NCBI GenBank assembly: GCA_001874255.1
Contig: MPDC01000019.1
Span: forward strand, 17,748-81,747
Length of the DNA stretch: 64,000 bases
Direction of reading: 5' to 3'
Source: Alphaproteobacteria bacterium MedPE-SWcel
GTDB taxonomy: Bacteria; Pseudomonadota; Alphaproteobacteria; Rhodobacterales; Rhodobacteraceae
Below the pieces are notes generated by a model. The model was not told where the DNA came from and did not search any database. It saw only the letters and a list, made by a program, of their open reading frames with translations. Shown piece by piece: positions 1-9,779 of this stretch; position 1 is the first letter of the stretch; each line of letters starts with the position of its first letter. The position numbers and the translations under genes were made by a program.

Positions 1-1525
1 CACGGGACACAACGATCCTGTGTCCTACCGTCTTGCCATAGTCACCCAGGCGGGCCGCTATATTGGCGGCCTGCCCGATGACGGTGAAATCAAGGCGCTC
101 CTGCGATCCGATATTGCCGTACAGAACAGAACCCGATGCAATGCCGATGGCACACTCCATACAGGGCATGGTCGGGCATGGCTCGATCTCTGCCAATGCG
201 GCAACAATCGCGCGGGCCGCCGCCAACGCCTGTGCGCGCGCGTCTGCCGGGTTTTGACCAGCGGGGAAGACCGCCAATACCGCGTCCCCGATGAATTTCA
301 GAACCTCGCCACCGTTTTCATGCACCACGTCAGAGGTCGTCTCGAAGAACTGGTTCAGCAGGTGAATATATTGGTCACGCGGAAGCGACTCTTCCAGCAG
401 GGTGGAGCCGCGCAGATCGCAGAACATGATCGCAGCATCAATCTCATCTCCGTCGCCCCGCCGGATGTTGCCCCCTAGAACCCGCGCGCCGGATCGCTTT
501 CCAACATAGGTTTCCAGAACCGCCTGCGCATTTTCGCGCTGCATGAATACCTCGTAGTAGCGCGCGATCACGGCGGAACATTCGAAGATCAGCCCGAGGT
601 CCGCGGTGCTGAAACCATCTGGCTGGTCGGCGGCTGCGGTCAACACATTTATCCGGCCGTCTGAAAAGGGCAGCGGCATGGCGACGTAGTCGGTGGCGCC
701 CTTGTCCCGCAGATCTTTCAGGATCGGAAAATCCTCGGAGGGCAGAGCCCCGGACAGGCGATACCGCAATCCGCCAAGCCCCTTGGACACATGCCGCAGA
801 GGCGAATTCTTGAATTCGGGCTTTTCGTGGATCTCGTAGGAGGGGGACATCGTCTTCACGCCGGTCACACCCTTTTCCCACAGGTAGTGATGGCCTGCGA
901 TCCGGGGGTGCAGAGCCCAGGACAGAATGGTCAGGCGGCTGATGGGCAGACCTTGTTCCTGCAGCTTGTGGACCAGCGCCAGCGTAAACTCCTCGGGCGT
1001 GGGCAAAAAAGCGGCCTCGCGCAACAACCAATCCACCAGCGGCCCGGAGATATTGCCGTAATCCGGCGCCTCTATTCGGTTTTGCCCGAGATCAAGCCGG
1101 TCCAGCGCCTCGGGGATGAAACCGACATGCCCCTGAATCTGATGTGCTTCTGGCAAGGTTTCATCATAGCTCCAGACCGCGCCGCAGAGCTCCTTTTTGC
1201 CCGGCAGGATCAGATCACGGTAATGGGCGGTTCCCTTGAAGGGGCAGAAGGTCGTCTTGCTGCACGCCTTCTCCATATCGACCAGAAGATCATCCTTTGG
1301 AAAATAGACCACCGGCGAAAGCCGTGTTTCATACATGACCTTGGCGCGGCTGCTCTGCGCAAGCAGGGTGTCGCCGTGATAGGCCGCAACGGGGCCGTCA
1401 AGCTGCTCGACAAGGATACCATAACCGCTGCGCGGCGTGACCTGAATGTTCATGGGGGCGCTCAAATCCATCGGAATGCACATAAGATGGGGAAGTCCGT
1501 TGTGGATTTCCACCCCTGCCGCCAT
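1..1525 (-). CDS. DUF427 domain fused to class III adenylate/guanylate cyclase (3' end cut by window edge)
   Basis: Reading the minus strand gives one frame that is open to the window edge, so the C-terminus is missing. The N-terminal part (about residues 15-120) carries a DUF427-like signature: a TTFCPFKGTAHYRDL segment. A linker region of about 200 residues follows. The C-terminal class III cyclase domain has the first metal aspartate in IMFCDLRGST, the second in LKFIGDAVLAVF (the lysine before FIGD favours ATP over GTP) and the transition-state segment RLDFTVIGQAANIAARL. Predicted role: cAMP synthesis in the cytoplasm; no membrane helix was seen. The start is uncertain: ATG at 1525 has no strong ribosome site, in-frame ATGs at 1483 and shortly after are alternatives, and the frame stays open about 100 bases upstream. 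It lies downstream of, and on the same strand as, the membrane protein at 1682-2383. Confidence 0.85.
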   Translation of the reverse strand, partial: MAAGVEIHNGLPHLMCIPMDLSAPMNIQVTPRSGYGILVEQLDGPVAAYHGDTLLAQSSRAKVMYETRLSPVVYFPKDDLLVDMEKACSKTTFCPFKGTAHYRDLILPGKKELCGAVWSYDETLPEAHQIQGHVGFIPEALDRLDLGQNRIEAPDYGNISGPLVDWLLREAAFLPTPEEFTLALVHKLQEQGLPISRLTILSWALHPRIAGHHYLWEKGVTGVKTMSPSYEIHEKPEFKNSPLRHVSKGLGGLRYRLSGALPSEDFPILKDLRDKGATDYVAMPLPFSDGRINVLTAAADQPDGFSTADLGLIFECSAVIARYYEVFMQRENAQAVLETYVGKRSGARVLGGNIRRGDGDEIDAAIMFCDLRGSTLLEESLPRDQYIHLLNQFFETTSDVVHENGGEVLKFIGDAVLAVFPAGQNPADARAQALAAARAIVAALAEIEPCPTMPCMECAIGIASGSVLYGNIGSQERLDFTVIGQAANIAARLGDYGKTVGHRIVVSR

Positions 1526-1681
1526 CACATCTGAGGGATGAAAGCCCTGTTGGCCGATGAAATACGTGTGGGCCAAGGCCGTGGGCCGCGCCGCCGGGGA
1601 GGGGGCCGCCCGCGCGAATTCAGCGCTGCGCCATCCTCATGCAGGTGTTGAAACGCATGGAACGGATACTCAAGACAGCCT

Positions 1682-2383
1682 TCAGACCATACGGATGACG
1701 TCTTTGCTGATGGCCAGAACATAGCCCTTTCTGGCGATATTCTTGACCAGCAACTCGCTGATCATCTGATTTCCGAGGGTGTCTCGTAACCGCTTGATCC
1801 GGGTGGCACCCGCTGCTTCGTCACAATCGGCACTGGCGCGCCCGGACACGACGGCTTCGATCTCTGCCCCTGACAACACGTCGTCATCCAGACGGGCCTC
1901 TGCCAGGACGGACAGGGTTTCCATCGCAGCCTGCGTGAGCTTGAAACCCATATTGTTCAGATACACGGTATTTTCCTCGCGACTGATCAACAGTTCAGTG
2001 ACCTGAATTCCGGCCCGTTCAATCTGCGCCATGCGGCGGTTGAGCATCACAAGCATCGCCAGCACCACAAGGGCGGCGATCATCATGGCCGTTGCAAAGA
2101 CCAGCAGAACGAAAATCACCATCCTGTAGCTTGCCAGCGTGTCGGCAAAGGCGGTGCCGGATTGGGCCAGTATTTCAAGCAAACGGATCTCTGCCTGGGT
2201 GGTCAGGTCATTTTCCACAAAGAGCCGTTCAACCCGCGCGTTGAACGCATTGCCATCCGGAAGCGTCAGCAGCAGCACAGTGCCCGCGCCCAACAGCAGC
2301 AAGACGATGGCTCCGATGCCGAATGCAACCACCCGCATGCCGGCGTTGCGGGAGTCAGAAACGGAGAAAGTAGGAACCGGCAT
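1682..2383 (-). CDS. Two-helix membrane protein with C-terminal winged-helix-like domain
   Basis: 233 residues from the ATG at 2383, which has a good ribosome site (AAGAGGAAGG). Two hydrophobic helices are visible (about 17-40 and 87-115). Arginines precede the first and follow the second, so both ends should be cytoplasmic, with a periplasmic loop of about 45 residues between them. Residues 116-140 are charged and may form a juxtamembrane coiled coil. Residues 140-233 look like a winged helix of the OmpR/ToxR kind: a helical core, a TRIKRLRDTLG stretch that could be the recognition helix, and a terminal KGYVLAI hairpin. The fold assignment is inference. The start lies inside the 3' end of the upstream small secreted protein gene (28-base overlap), so the two are probably translationally coupled. 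Possible role: membrane-bound sensor or regulator. Confidence 0.7.
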   Translation of the reverse strand: MPVPTFSVSDSRNAGMRVVAFGIGAIVLLLLGAGTVLLLTLPDGNAFNARVERLFVENDLTTQAEIRLLEILAQSGTAFADTLASYRMVIFVLLVFATAMMIAALVVLAMLVMLNRRMAQIERAGIQVTELLISREENTVYLNNMGFKLTQAAMETLSVLAEARLDDDVLSGAEIEAVVSGRASADCDEAAGATRIKRLRDTLGNQMISELLVKNIARKGYVLAISKDVIRMV

Positions 2384-2648
2384 CTGCCTTCCTCTTGTCG
2401 AGACCCTCGGGGCCAAAAACGGATTGAACATTCAGGAGCGTCCAGCCCGCAGGCTTCAATCTGGCCGCGATCTCAAGTCGGGCTGCGGATTTCGAACAGT
2501 CTCCGCCAAGCTCCATCACCCCATAGTGCAGCTTCAGCGGCTGGTCCTGTTTGGCCTTGTAGTCGGCATAACAGCCGGCGGCCTGTGCCACCTGACCACA
2601 GGTTGCCAGCATCAGGACGAAGAGGAGGAAGGGGCGTGCATATCTCAT
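2355..2648 (-). CDS. Small secreted protein with two mature cysteines, partner of the membrane winged-helix protein
   Basis: 97 residues. It has a clear signal peptide (basic MRYARP start, hydrophobic core, likely cleavage after AQA at about residue 23). C26 and C51 of the mature part could form a disulfide in the periplasm. C17 lies in the hydrophobic core in LATC, which is a poor lipobox, so type I cleavage is favoured. I recognise no domain. The gene overlaps the start of the membrane protein at 2383, so the two are almost certainly expressed together. By analogy with ToxR/ToxS-type pairs it might bind or protect the periplasmic loop of its neighbour, but that is inference from context only. 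Confidence 0.65.
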   Translation of the reverse strand: MRYARPFLLFVLMLATCGQVAQAAGCYADYKAKQDQPLKLHYGVMELGGDCSKSAARLEIAARLKPAGWTLLNVQSVFGPEGLDKRKADAGSYFLRF

Positions 2649-2813
2649 GATGCAACCATGGAATGAACTGAGCGGATATTCAATGACAACAGGGTTTTGT
2701 GCCGGTGCTATTGGATATCAATCCGGTGACATTGCCTGTCTTCGGGCGGCGGGGCGAGGGTCGGCTCATCCGGGTGTTTTGCAACCGGCTTTCCAAACAG
2801 AGGATCAGCAGAG

Positions 2814-3281
2814 ATGACCCACAAGACCGAGACCGCCCGCCATGTTCACCGCAAATTCATCGCTCTCATACTGGCGGCGTCCGTGGCCGTGACAGGCTTT
2901 GCCGCAGGGCCCGCGCGCGCCGATGGCGAGGACGTTGCCAAGTTCATAGCGGGCCTGGCCGTGCTGGGCATCATCGGGGCAGCCATCAATGATCACAGGG
3001 ACGACCGTCCGCGCCCGCCTCATGTCGATCCGACGCCGCGTCCCAAACCACTTCCGCCCCGTGTGCGGCGCTATGATTTGCCGTCGCAGTGCCTTACCAG
3101 TCTGCGGGTGAGAGGCCAGTCTCATCGCATCGTCGGTCTGCGATGCCTGCGTCGCACCTACGACTACAGCCGGGACCTGCCGAAATCCTGCTACACTGAG
3201 CTGAGAAACCGGGACCAACACCGCCGTGGCTATCGTCCGACTTGCCTGAGACAGCACGGCTATCGGCTGGTGCGTGGATAG
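2814..3281 (+). CDS. Secreted basic hypothetical protein with conserved cysteines
   Basis: 155 residues starting at ATG 2814 behind AGCAGAG. An N-terminal signal peptide is visible (hydrophobic run about residues 14-30, cleavage near ARA-D). A short hydrophobic stretch (about 43-56) and a proline/arginine-rich linker follow. The C-terminal part contains four cysteines and is rich in arginine. It is probably periplasmic; the cysteines may form two disulfides. No enzyme motif was seen and I do not recognise a named function. It stands alone, about 165 bases from the divergent small secreted protein and about 120 bases before rnhB. Confidence 0.6.
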   Translation: MTHKTETARHVHRKFIALILAASVAVTGFAAGPARADGEDVAKFIAGLAVLGIIGAAINDHRDDRPRPPHVDPTPRPKPLPPRVRRYDLPSQCLTSLRVRGQSHRIVGLRCLRRTYDYSRDLPKSCYTELRNRDQHRRGYRPTCLRQHGYRLVRG

Positions 3282-3398
3282 GCCAGCTGTCCGCCGATAC
3301 GCCCGTGATCGTGTTCTGGCCCCTGTCATGCAAGCCTATCCTTCAGGCGGTCACCGGATTGGGTTGAACCCATCTGCAAAGTCAGCTCTTTGGAGCCC

Positions 3399-4016
3399 AT
3401 GGAAAAACCGGATTTATCATTTGAGGACGCCGCGCGCAGGCGTGGCTTCCTGCGGATCGCAGGGGTGGATGAGGTCGGACGCGGCCCTCTGGCAGGGCCG
3501 GTCACGGCGGCTGCCGTTATATTGGATGTGACCGCCCTGCCCGAAGGGTTGAACGATTCCAAGAAATTGACGGCAAAACGGCGGGCAGCTGCCGAGGCAG
3601 AGATCCTTGCCCGGTCCACTTGGGCCATTGCCCACGCAAGCGTGGAAGAGATCGATGCCCTCAATATTCTCCGGGCCTCGCATCTGGCGATGGAACGGGC
3701 GGTGATGGCATTGGACCCGCTGCCGGATTTTCTGCTGGTCGACGGCAATTTGATCCCCCGCGGCCTGACGTTTCCCGCCGAAGCGGTCGTCAAGGGTGAC
3801 GCCCGTTCGTTGTCGATTGCAGCGGCATCAATCCTGGCCAAGGAGGCGCGGGATCGGATCATGGTGGATTTAGCGCAACAGTTTCCCGGATATGGATGGG
3901 ACCGGAACGCGGGCTATCCCTCAAAACAACATCGAGATGCTTTGGTGAAACTAGGGGTGACCCCACACCATAGACGGACGTTTAAGCCGGTCCACAATAT
4001 ATTGTATCAAGAGTGA
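3399..4016 (+). CDS. rnhB: Ribonuclease HII
   Basis: Cleaves the RNA strand of RNA-DNA hybrids and removes single ribonucleotides misincorporated in DNA. The family signature near the N-terminus, VDEVGRGPLAGPV, supplies the first acidic metal ligands; VDGN (middle) and the KGDARS-SIAAASILAKEARD block are also typical. Length about 205 residues, normal for RNase HII. I chose ATG 3399 (MEKPDLSF); a TTG at 3390 in the same frame is possible. It lies about 100 bases upstream of ccrM on the same strand, a neighbourhood I recall as recurrent in this order, so both may share control of DNA maintenance. Confidence 0.95.
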   Translation: MEKPDLSFEDAARRRGFLRIAGVDEVGRGPLAGPVTAAAVILDVTALPEGLNDSKKLTAKRRAAAEAEILARSTWAIAHASVEEIDALNILRASHLAMERAVMALDPLPDFLLVDGNLIPRGLTFPAEAVVKGDARSLSIAAASILAKEARDRIMVDLAQQFPGYGWDRNAGYPSKQHRDALVKLGVTPHHRRTFKPVHNILYQE

Positions 4017-4031
4017 ACCGCAGTCTATTGA

Positions 4032-5231
<1,200 letters not shown>

Positions 5232-5301
5232 CGCCCCGCTTCAGGCCTGCTGTGGAAGCCGACGGCGCGCTGCCCGACAGGAGGCGGCGCACCGCACCTC
5301 A

Positions 5302-5326
5302 CCCCGCCATTTCGGCGGGGTTTTTT
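5302..5326 (+). terminator. Rho-independent terminator after ccrM
   Basis: Perfect 7-bp stem CCCCGCC / GGCGGGG with loop ATTTC, followed directly by six T. It lies 70 bases after the ccrM stop codon. Confidence 0.9.
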
Positions 5327-5421
5327 GGTCTGCGGCGAGGATCAGGCGTGCAACCGGCGGCCCGCCCGCTTAGGTTGGCCGCACGATATCGACAGTCGCG
5401 AATGTTGCAGGAGGGGACGGA

Positions 5422-6816
5422 ATGCCAGACGGAGCCAAAGCCGGGCCTGATACGTCGCCGAGAGGCAGAACAGATCCGGTCCTGCAGGACGTCGCGCTGG
5501 AGTCGAAATACATCCGGGAAGCGTTGGAAGAGCACAAGCGCCACGGCGTGGAGATGGCCGTTCTGGCGCGTTGGATCTTCATGCCGATCGTCGCGCTCTT
5601 TCTTTTGCTCGCCTATCCCCACTACTCACAGCTTTATTACGTGGGCCTGCTGGGGCTCCTGTGCATAAACGGGTTTTTCATCCGCCGCCTGGCCCGCGTG
5701 GGGCGGTCCCGTGCCGAAGTGGCGCTGATCATGCTTGATCTTGTCTTGATGACCATCGGTATGGTCTGCCCCAATCCGCTGGATGCGGAGGGCCTGCCCT
5801 TGCCGATCAACTATCACTACGGAAATTTCCTGTATTTTTTCCTCATCCTGGCCGCCGGAACCCTGGCCTACAGCTGGCGCACCGTGCTGGGGATCGGCGT
5901 CTGGACGAGCACCATCTGGCTGGGCGGAGCGGTTCTGGCCTGGTACTTCATGACGCCGGATGAAGACCTCGGGGCCCATATGCGGTCGACGTTGGCAGCA
6001 TGGCCGCATCTGCAGACATTGTTCGACCCCAACGATATCGACTTCCGGTCCCGAATTCAGGAGGCCATGGTTTTCCTGATGGTCTCTGCGATCCTGGCGC
6101 AGTCGACGCGACGGTTCTATCTGATGCTCGACCGCAATGCCGATCTTGCGCGGGAACGCGCCAACCTGTCGCGCTACTTTTCGCCCAATGTGGTCGAACA
6201 ACTGTCGCAAAATGACGAACCGCTGAAGCAGGTGCGGATGGAGAACATCGCGGTGCTGTTCATCGACATTGTCAGCTTTACGAAACTGGCCGCGACGATG
6301 CGGCCGGTTGAGGTCATTGAGCTGCTGCGGGGCTTTCATGGACGGATGGAACAGGAAGTCTTTCGTCATGGCGGGACGCTGGACAAATATCTCGGCGATG
6401 GTCTGATGGCCACATTCGGCACCCCTGTACCCGGTGAGACGGATGCGTCGCGGGCATTGGCCTGCGCGCGTGCCATGTGCCAAGTCCTGGCGCAGTGGAA
6501 TTCAGAGCGGGTCAATCAGGGAGAGCCCGAAATCCAGGCAGGCATCGGCATACATTTCGGTGAGACGGTTCAGGGCGACATTGGCGCCAACCGTCTGGAA
6601 TACGCCGTGATTGGCACCGCAGTGAATGTTGCATCGCGGCTCGAAGCGATGACACGGAGCCTATCGGCGCAGATCGCGATGAGCGATGCCCTGTGTCAGC
6701 GCGTCCAGCAAGAAGGCGGCGGCGATGATCTCCTACAGGGATTCACCTTCCATCCGGATCAGGCCATTCGCGGCTTGGCGCAGCCCTTGTCGATCTGGTC
6801 GTTGCAACGACCATGA
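5422..6816 (+). CDS. Membrane class III adenylate cyclase (six-helix N-terminal region)
   Basis: 464 residues from ATG 5422 behind GGAGGGGACGGA. About six hydrophobic helices lie between residues 48 and 226 (roughly 48-66, 71-88, 97-116, 135-150, 156-176, 213-226). A short cytoplasmic helix leads into the catalytic domain (about 270-460). Key residues: metal aspartates D282 (FIDIVSFT) and D326 (LGDG); the lysine before YLGDG (K322) favours ATP as substrate; the segment RLEYAVIGTAVNVASRLE carries the transition-state asparagine. Predicted product is cAMP made at the inner membrane in response to an unknown signal. It is flanked by a strong terminator upstream and the convergent alkB-like gene downstream, so it is probably monocistronic. 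It is the second class III cyclase in this window. Confidence 0.9.
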   Translation: MPDGAKAGPDTSPRGRTDPVLQDVALESKYIREALEEHKRHGVEMAVLARWIFMPIVALFLLLAYPHYSQLYYVGLLGLLCINGFFIRRLARVGRSRAEVALIMLDLVLMTIGMVCPNPLDAEGLPLPINYHYGNFLYFFLILAAGTLAYSWRTVLGIGVWTSTIWLGGAVLAWYFMTPDEDLGAHMRSTLAAWPHLQTLFDPNDIDFRSRIQEAMVFLMVSAILAQSTRRFYLMLDRNADLARERANLSRYFSPNVVEQLSQNDEPLKQVRMENIAVLFIDIVSFTKLAATMRPVEVIELLRGFHGRMEQEVFRHGGTLDKYLGDGLMATFGTPVPGETDASRALACARAMCQVLAQWNSERVNQGEPEIQAGIGIHFGETVQGDIGANRLEYAVIGTAVNVASRLEAMTRSLSAQIAMSDALCQRVQQEGGGDDLLQGFTFHPDQAIRGLAQPLSIWSLQRP

Positions 6817-6885
6817 AAAGCCGACTTCAGGGCGGCTGCTTTCGACCGCCAGGCCTCGCCCCGTGATCGATGCTGCGCCCCGACC

Positions 6886-8028
6886 CTATCGGGGCCAGGG
6901 GTTGGAAGCGTTGTTATAGGCGGTCCAGTCGGTGATTTCGGGATAATATGTCTGTCGCCACTGGCGCACTTTCGGGTTCATCACGCGCCGCCACAGGGGC
7001 GGGATCATTGCCGCGATTGTCATCACAAGGTAGCCAAACGGCAACTGTGGCGCGTCCGCGGCGCTGTAGGTTTGCAGCAGCGGAAACCGGCGGTCGGGTT
7101 TGTAGTGATGATCCGAATGGCGTTGCAGGTTGATCAAAAGCCAGTTGGACGCTTTTTGCGCTGCATTCCACGAGTGGCGGGGTTTCACATGTTCATATTT
7201 GCCCGCGCCCAGGTGTTTGCGCGTCAGCCCGTAGTGCTCGATGTAGTTCACCAGTTCCAGCTGCCAGATGGCGACACCGGCCTGGACCAGAAACAGCAAC
7301 ACGCCGGAAAGACCGCCCAGCAGCAGCGCCAGAAGCAGCATTGCAGCCTGCAGCGTCCAGTAGCGGAAAAACGGATTGCTGCGGTGGCGCCAGGAAAGCC
7401 CCTTCCGGGAGAGGCGACTGGCTTCGGCTTGAAAGGCCGAGCGCCAGCATTGCTTCAGCACCCGCGGATAATATCGGTGGAAGCCCTCGTTGTAGCGCGC
7501 TGTGACCGGGTCGCGCGGGGTGCCCACATAGCGGTGATGCACCAGTAAATGTTCCGAGCGGAAATGGGAATAGAGCACCATCGCCAACAAGATGTCTGCC
7601 ATCCAGCGTTCCGCACGGTTGGTCTGATGCATCAATTCGTGGCTGTAGTTGATGCCAATGGTGCCCGAAATCACGCCCATTCCGAAGAAGACACCAAATT
7701 TCTCGAGACTGCTCAGATGGTCGGCGCCGGTGACATAGGCCAGCAGACCAAAGAGCGTCAGGAATTGCAGCGGCACCCAGATTGCGGTCAGGCGGATATA
7801 CCAGGTCAGGTCGGCCTCGGCGCTATCTGGGTCTGCATTGTCCAGATCCAGACCAAGCACGCCGTCCAGCGCCGCAAACAAATACCAGGTTGCCAGCGGC
7901 GGCAGAAGGACCCAGGCCCCGCCCAGTACAGCTCCGATCCAGACCATCGGCAGCAGCACAAGCGACAGCCAGAAAGGCATCGCGTGGCGCCAATTCCGCA
8001 ATTGGGCGGCAGATATGAACTGGTCCAT
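6886..8028 (-). CDS. alkB: AlkB-type membrane di-iron alkane 1-monooxygenase
   Basis: 380 residues with the eight-histidine framework of integral-membrane di-iron hydroxylases: HELMH (130-134), SEHLLVHHRYVGT (158-170), NYIEHYG (261-267) and LQRHSDHH (301-308). About six membrane helices flank these. HELMH, NYIEHYG and LQRHSDHH agree with alkane 1-monooxygenase (terminal hydroxylation of medium-chain alkanes with rubredoxin as electron donor) rather than with fatty-acid desaturases. No rubredoxin or rubredoxin reductase gene lies nearby, and no AraC or TetR regulator is adjacent, so the true substrate is open. The 3' end converges on the membrane cyclase gene. Confidence 0.88.
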   Translation of the reverse strand: MDQFISAAQLRNWRHAMPFWLSLVLLPMVWIGAVLGGAWVLLPPLATWYLFAALDGVLGLDLDNADPDSAEADLTWYIRLTAIWVPLQFLTLFGLLAYVTGADHLSSLEKFGVFFGMGVISGTIGINYSHELMHQTNRAERWMADILLAMVLYSHFRSEHLLVHHRYVGTPRDPVTARYNEGFHRYYPRVLKQCWRSAFQAEASRLSRKGLSWRHRSNPFFRYWTLQAAMLLLALLLGGLSGVLLFLVQAGVAIWQLELVNYIEHYGLTRKHLGAGKYEHVKPRHSWNAAQKASNWLLINLQRHSDHHYKPDRRFPLLQTYSAADAPQLPFGYLVMTIAAMIPPLWRRVMNPKVRQWRQTYYPEITDWTAYNNASNPWPR

Positions 8029-8100
8029 TTTGGAACTCCGAAGGGCCTGCGGTTTCGACCCGGAGCCTAGACCCGTTCGCCCCTCAACCCAAGGGGCACT

Positions 8101-9171
8101 TCAGCGCATGTCGTCGCGGACCAGATCATAGGCCTTGCGCATCACCGTCGGCAGGTCGGAGGGGCGAAAGCTATGACGACGCACGATCTCCTGACCCGGG
8201 GCGGGCATGTGATCCGTCGGCAGCTCCGCGGTGCGGACCTGCAGGATCAGGTGGAAATGGGTGAAGGTATGGCGCACGTCTGCCGCCGAATTCTGCCATT
8301 GCGCAGCGAATGGCGGTGTGTCCTTGGGATCGTCGCCCCAATCCGATCCAGGCCAGCACAGCATGCCCCCCAGCAACCCCTTGTCCGGGCGCCGCTCCAG
8401 CAGCCAGTCACCCTCCGCGGAGCGTGCGAGATAGACCAGACCGTAACGCGTCGGCTTGGCTTTCTTTGGGGTCTTTTTGGGCAGGTCGGCGGCGGTGCCT
8501 TCTGCGCGGGCGCGGCAAGGCGGGCGCCATGGGCAAATCCCGCAGGCCGGAGATTTTGGCGTACAGATTGTTGCACCGAGGTCCATGACCGCCTGCGCAT
8601 AATCTCCGGGACGGCTGGCGGGTGTCAGGGCGGCAGCGTGGTCCTTCAGCACCGGCTTGACGGCGGGCAAGGGGGCGTGCTCGTTGTGGAGCCGGGCCAT
8701 GACCCGTTCGACATTGCCATCCAGCACGGTTTCGGGGCGGTCAAAGGCGATGGCGGAGATTGCGGCCGCCGTGTAGGGGCCGATGCCGGGCAGGGCGATC
8801 AGCCCGTCGTAGGTATCGGGAAAGACACCGCCGAGGTCATTGGCCACCACCCGCGCACATTTCAGCAGATTGCGCGCCCGGGCATAATAGCCCAGACCGG
8901 CCCATTCCCCCATGACATCTGCGTCCGCAGCCTCTGCAAGATTAGTGACCTTCGGCCAGCGGCGCGTGAAGCGTTCGAAATACTCCCGAACGGCCGCAAC
9001 AGTGGTTTGCTGCAGCATGACTTCGCTCAGCCAGATCCGGTAGGGGTCGGGGCTCTGACCTGCGGCGCGCTCCGCAGGCCCGATCCGCCAGGGCATCGTG
9101 CGGGCATTCCGGTCGTACCAGTCCAGGATCTCCCGGCTCAGCGTTTCAGGAGAGGGTGCGAGGTCACGCAT
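8101..9171 (-). CDS. mutY: A/G-specific adenine DNA glycosylase MutY
   Basis: Removes adenine mispaired with 8-oxoguanine or guanine. Visible: LSEVMLQQTTV with catalytic E50, the helix-hairpin-helix LPGIGPYTAAAI (127-138), catalytic aspartate D151 in VLDGNVERV, and the [4Fe-4S] ligands C203, C210, C213, C219 (C-X6-C-X2-C-X5-C). The C-terminal region (about 240-350) is the NUDIX-like 8-oxoG recognition domain. Length 356 is normal. It is divergent from the DUF721-DsbA pair, leaving an 84-base spacer for both promoters. Confidence 0.96.
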   Translation of the reverse strand: MRDLAPSPETLSREILDWYDRNARTMPWRIGPAERAAGQSPDPYRIWLSEVMLQQTTVAAVREYFERFTRRWPKVTNLAEAADADVMGEWAGLGYYARARNLLKCARVVANDLGGVFPDTYDGLIALPGIGPYTAAAISAIAFDRPETVLDGNVERVMARLHNEHAPLPAVKPVLKDHAAALTPASRPGDYAQAVMDLGATICTPKSPACGICPWRPPCRARAEGTAADLPKKTPKKAKPTRYGLVYLARSAEGDWLLERRPDKGLLGGMLCWPGSDWGDDPKDTPPFAAQWQNSAADVRHTFTHFHLILQVRTAELPTDHMPAPGQEIVRRHSFRPSDLPTVMRKAYDLVRDDMR

Positions 9172-9255
9172 TCTTTATCCTTTGGTCTCTGGTTTGTCTG
9201 GTCTCTGGCCATCGGCCCTTTACAATAGGGCGAACACTCACGCAAAACCACAGAC

Positions 9256-9777
9256 ATGGCATTCAGACGACCCACAACACGCGGCTTCAAACGAACTGGC
9301 TCCTTGCTGAACGATCAGATTCGCAAGGCAGGCGAAAGCCGTGGATTTGCGGTCTCTCGTCTGTTGACCCATTGGGAGGAGATCGTCGGCCCGGACCTGG
9401 CAGCGATGGCACGCCCTGTAAAGGTCGGATATGGCCGGGGGGGCATTGGGGCAACGCTGACGGTGCTGACAACCGGGGCCTATGCGCCGATGCTCGAAAT
9501 GCAGAAAACCGCGCTGCGGGAGAAGGTGAACGCGGTCTATGGCTATAACGCCATCTCCAAGTTGCATATCACTCAAACCGCGCCGATCGGATTTTCCGAC
9601 GGCCAGGTGGATTTCCGATACGCCCCAAAAGTGCGCCCGCCGACCGAGGTTGCTCCGGAGGATGTGGCCGCGGCACAGGAAACGGCCACCGGCGTTGAGA
9701 ACGAAGAATTGCGCGCAGCACTCGAGCGGCTTGGGCGCAATGTACTGACACGACAAAAAACAACTCGAAAGGGGTAG
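9256..9777 (+). CDS. DUF721 (DciA-like) protein
   Basis: 173 residues. The N-terminal two thirds fits DUF721: an amphipathic helix then a WEEIVGPDLAAMARPVKV segment characteristic of the family, followed by strands that resemble a KH-like fold. DUF721 includes DciA, which helps load the replicative helicase DnaB in bacteria lacking DnaC; whether this copy does so is not shown here. The C-terminal 50 residues are acidic and probably disordered. It sits two bases upstream of the DsbA-like gene, so the two should be co-transcribed, and it is divergent from mutY. Confidence 0.8.
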   Translation: MAFRRPTTRGFKRTGSLLNDQIRKAGESRGFAVSRLLTHWEEIVGPDLAAMARPVKVGYGRGGIGATLTVLTTGAYAPMLEMQKTALREKVNAVYGYNAISKLHITQTAPIGFSDGQVDFRYAPKVRPPTEVAPEDVAAAQETATGVENEELRAALERLGRNVLTRQKTTRKG

Positions 9778-9779
9778 AA

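Noticed and set aside
444..1534. Long plus- and minus-strand frames overlapping the DUF427-cyclase gene
   Set aside because: Their products are arginine/glutamine-rich without motifs, while the opposite minus frame gives clear DUF427 and cyclase motifs. They are shadows.
6878..6894. Terminator between the membrane cyclase and alkB genes
   Set aside because: CCCCGA / TCGGGG forms only a 6-bp stem without a T tract and overlaps the end of alkB.
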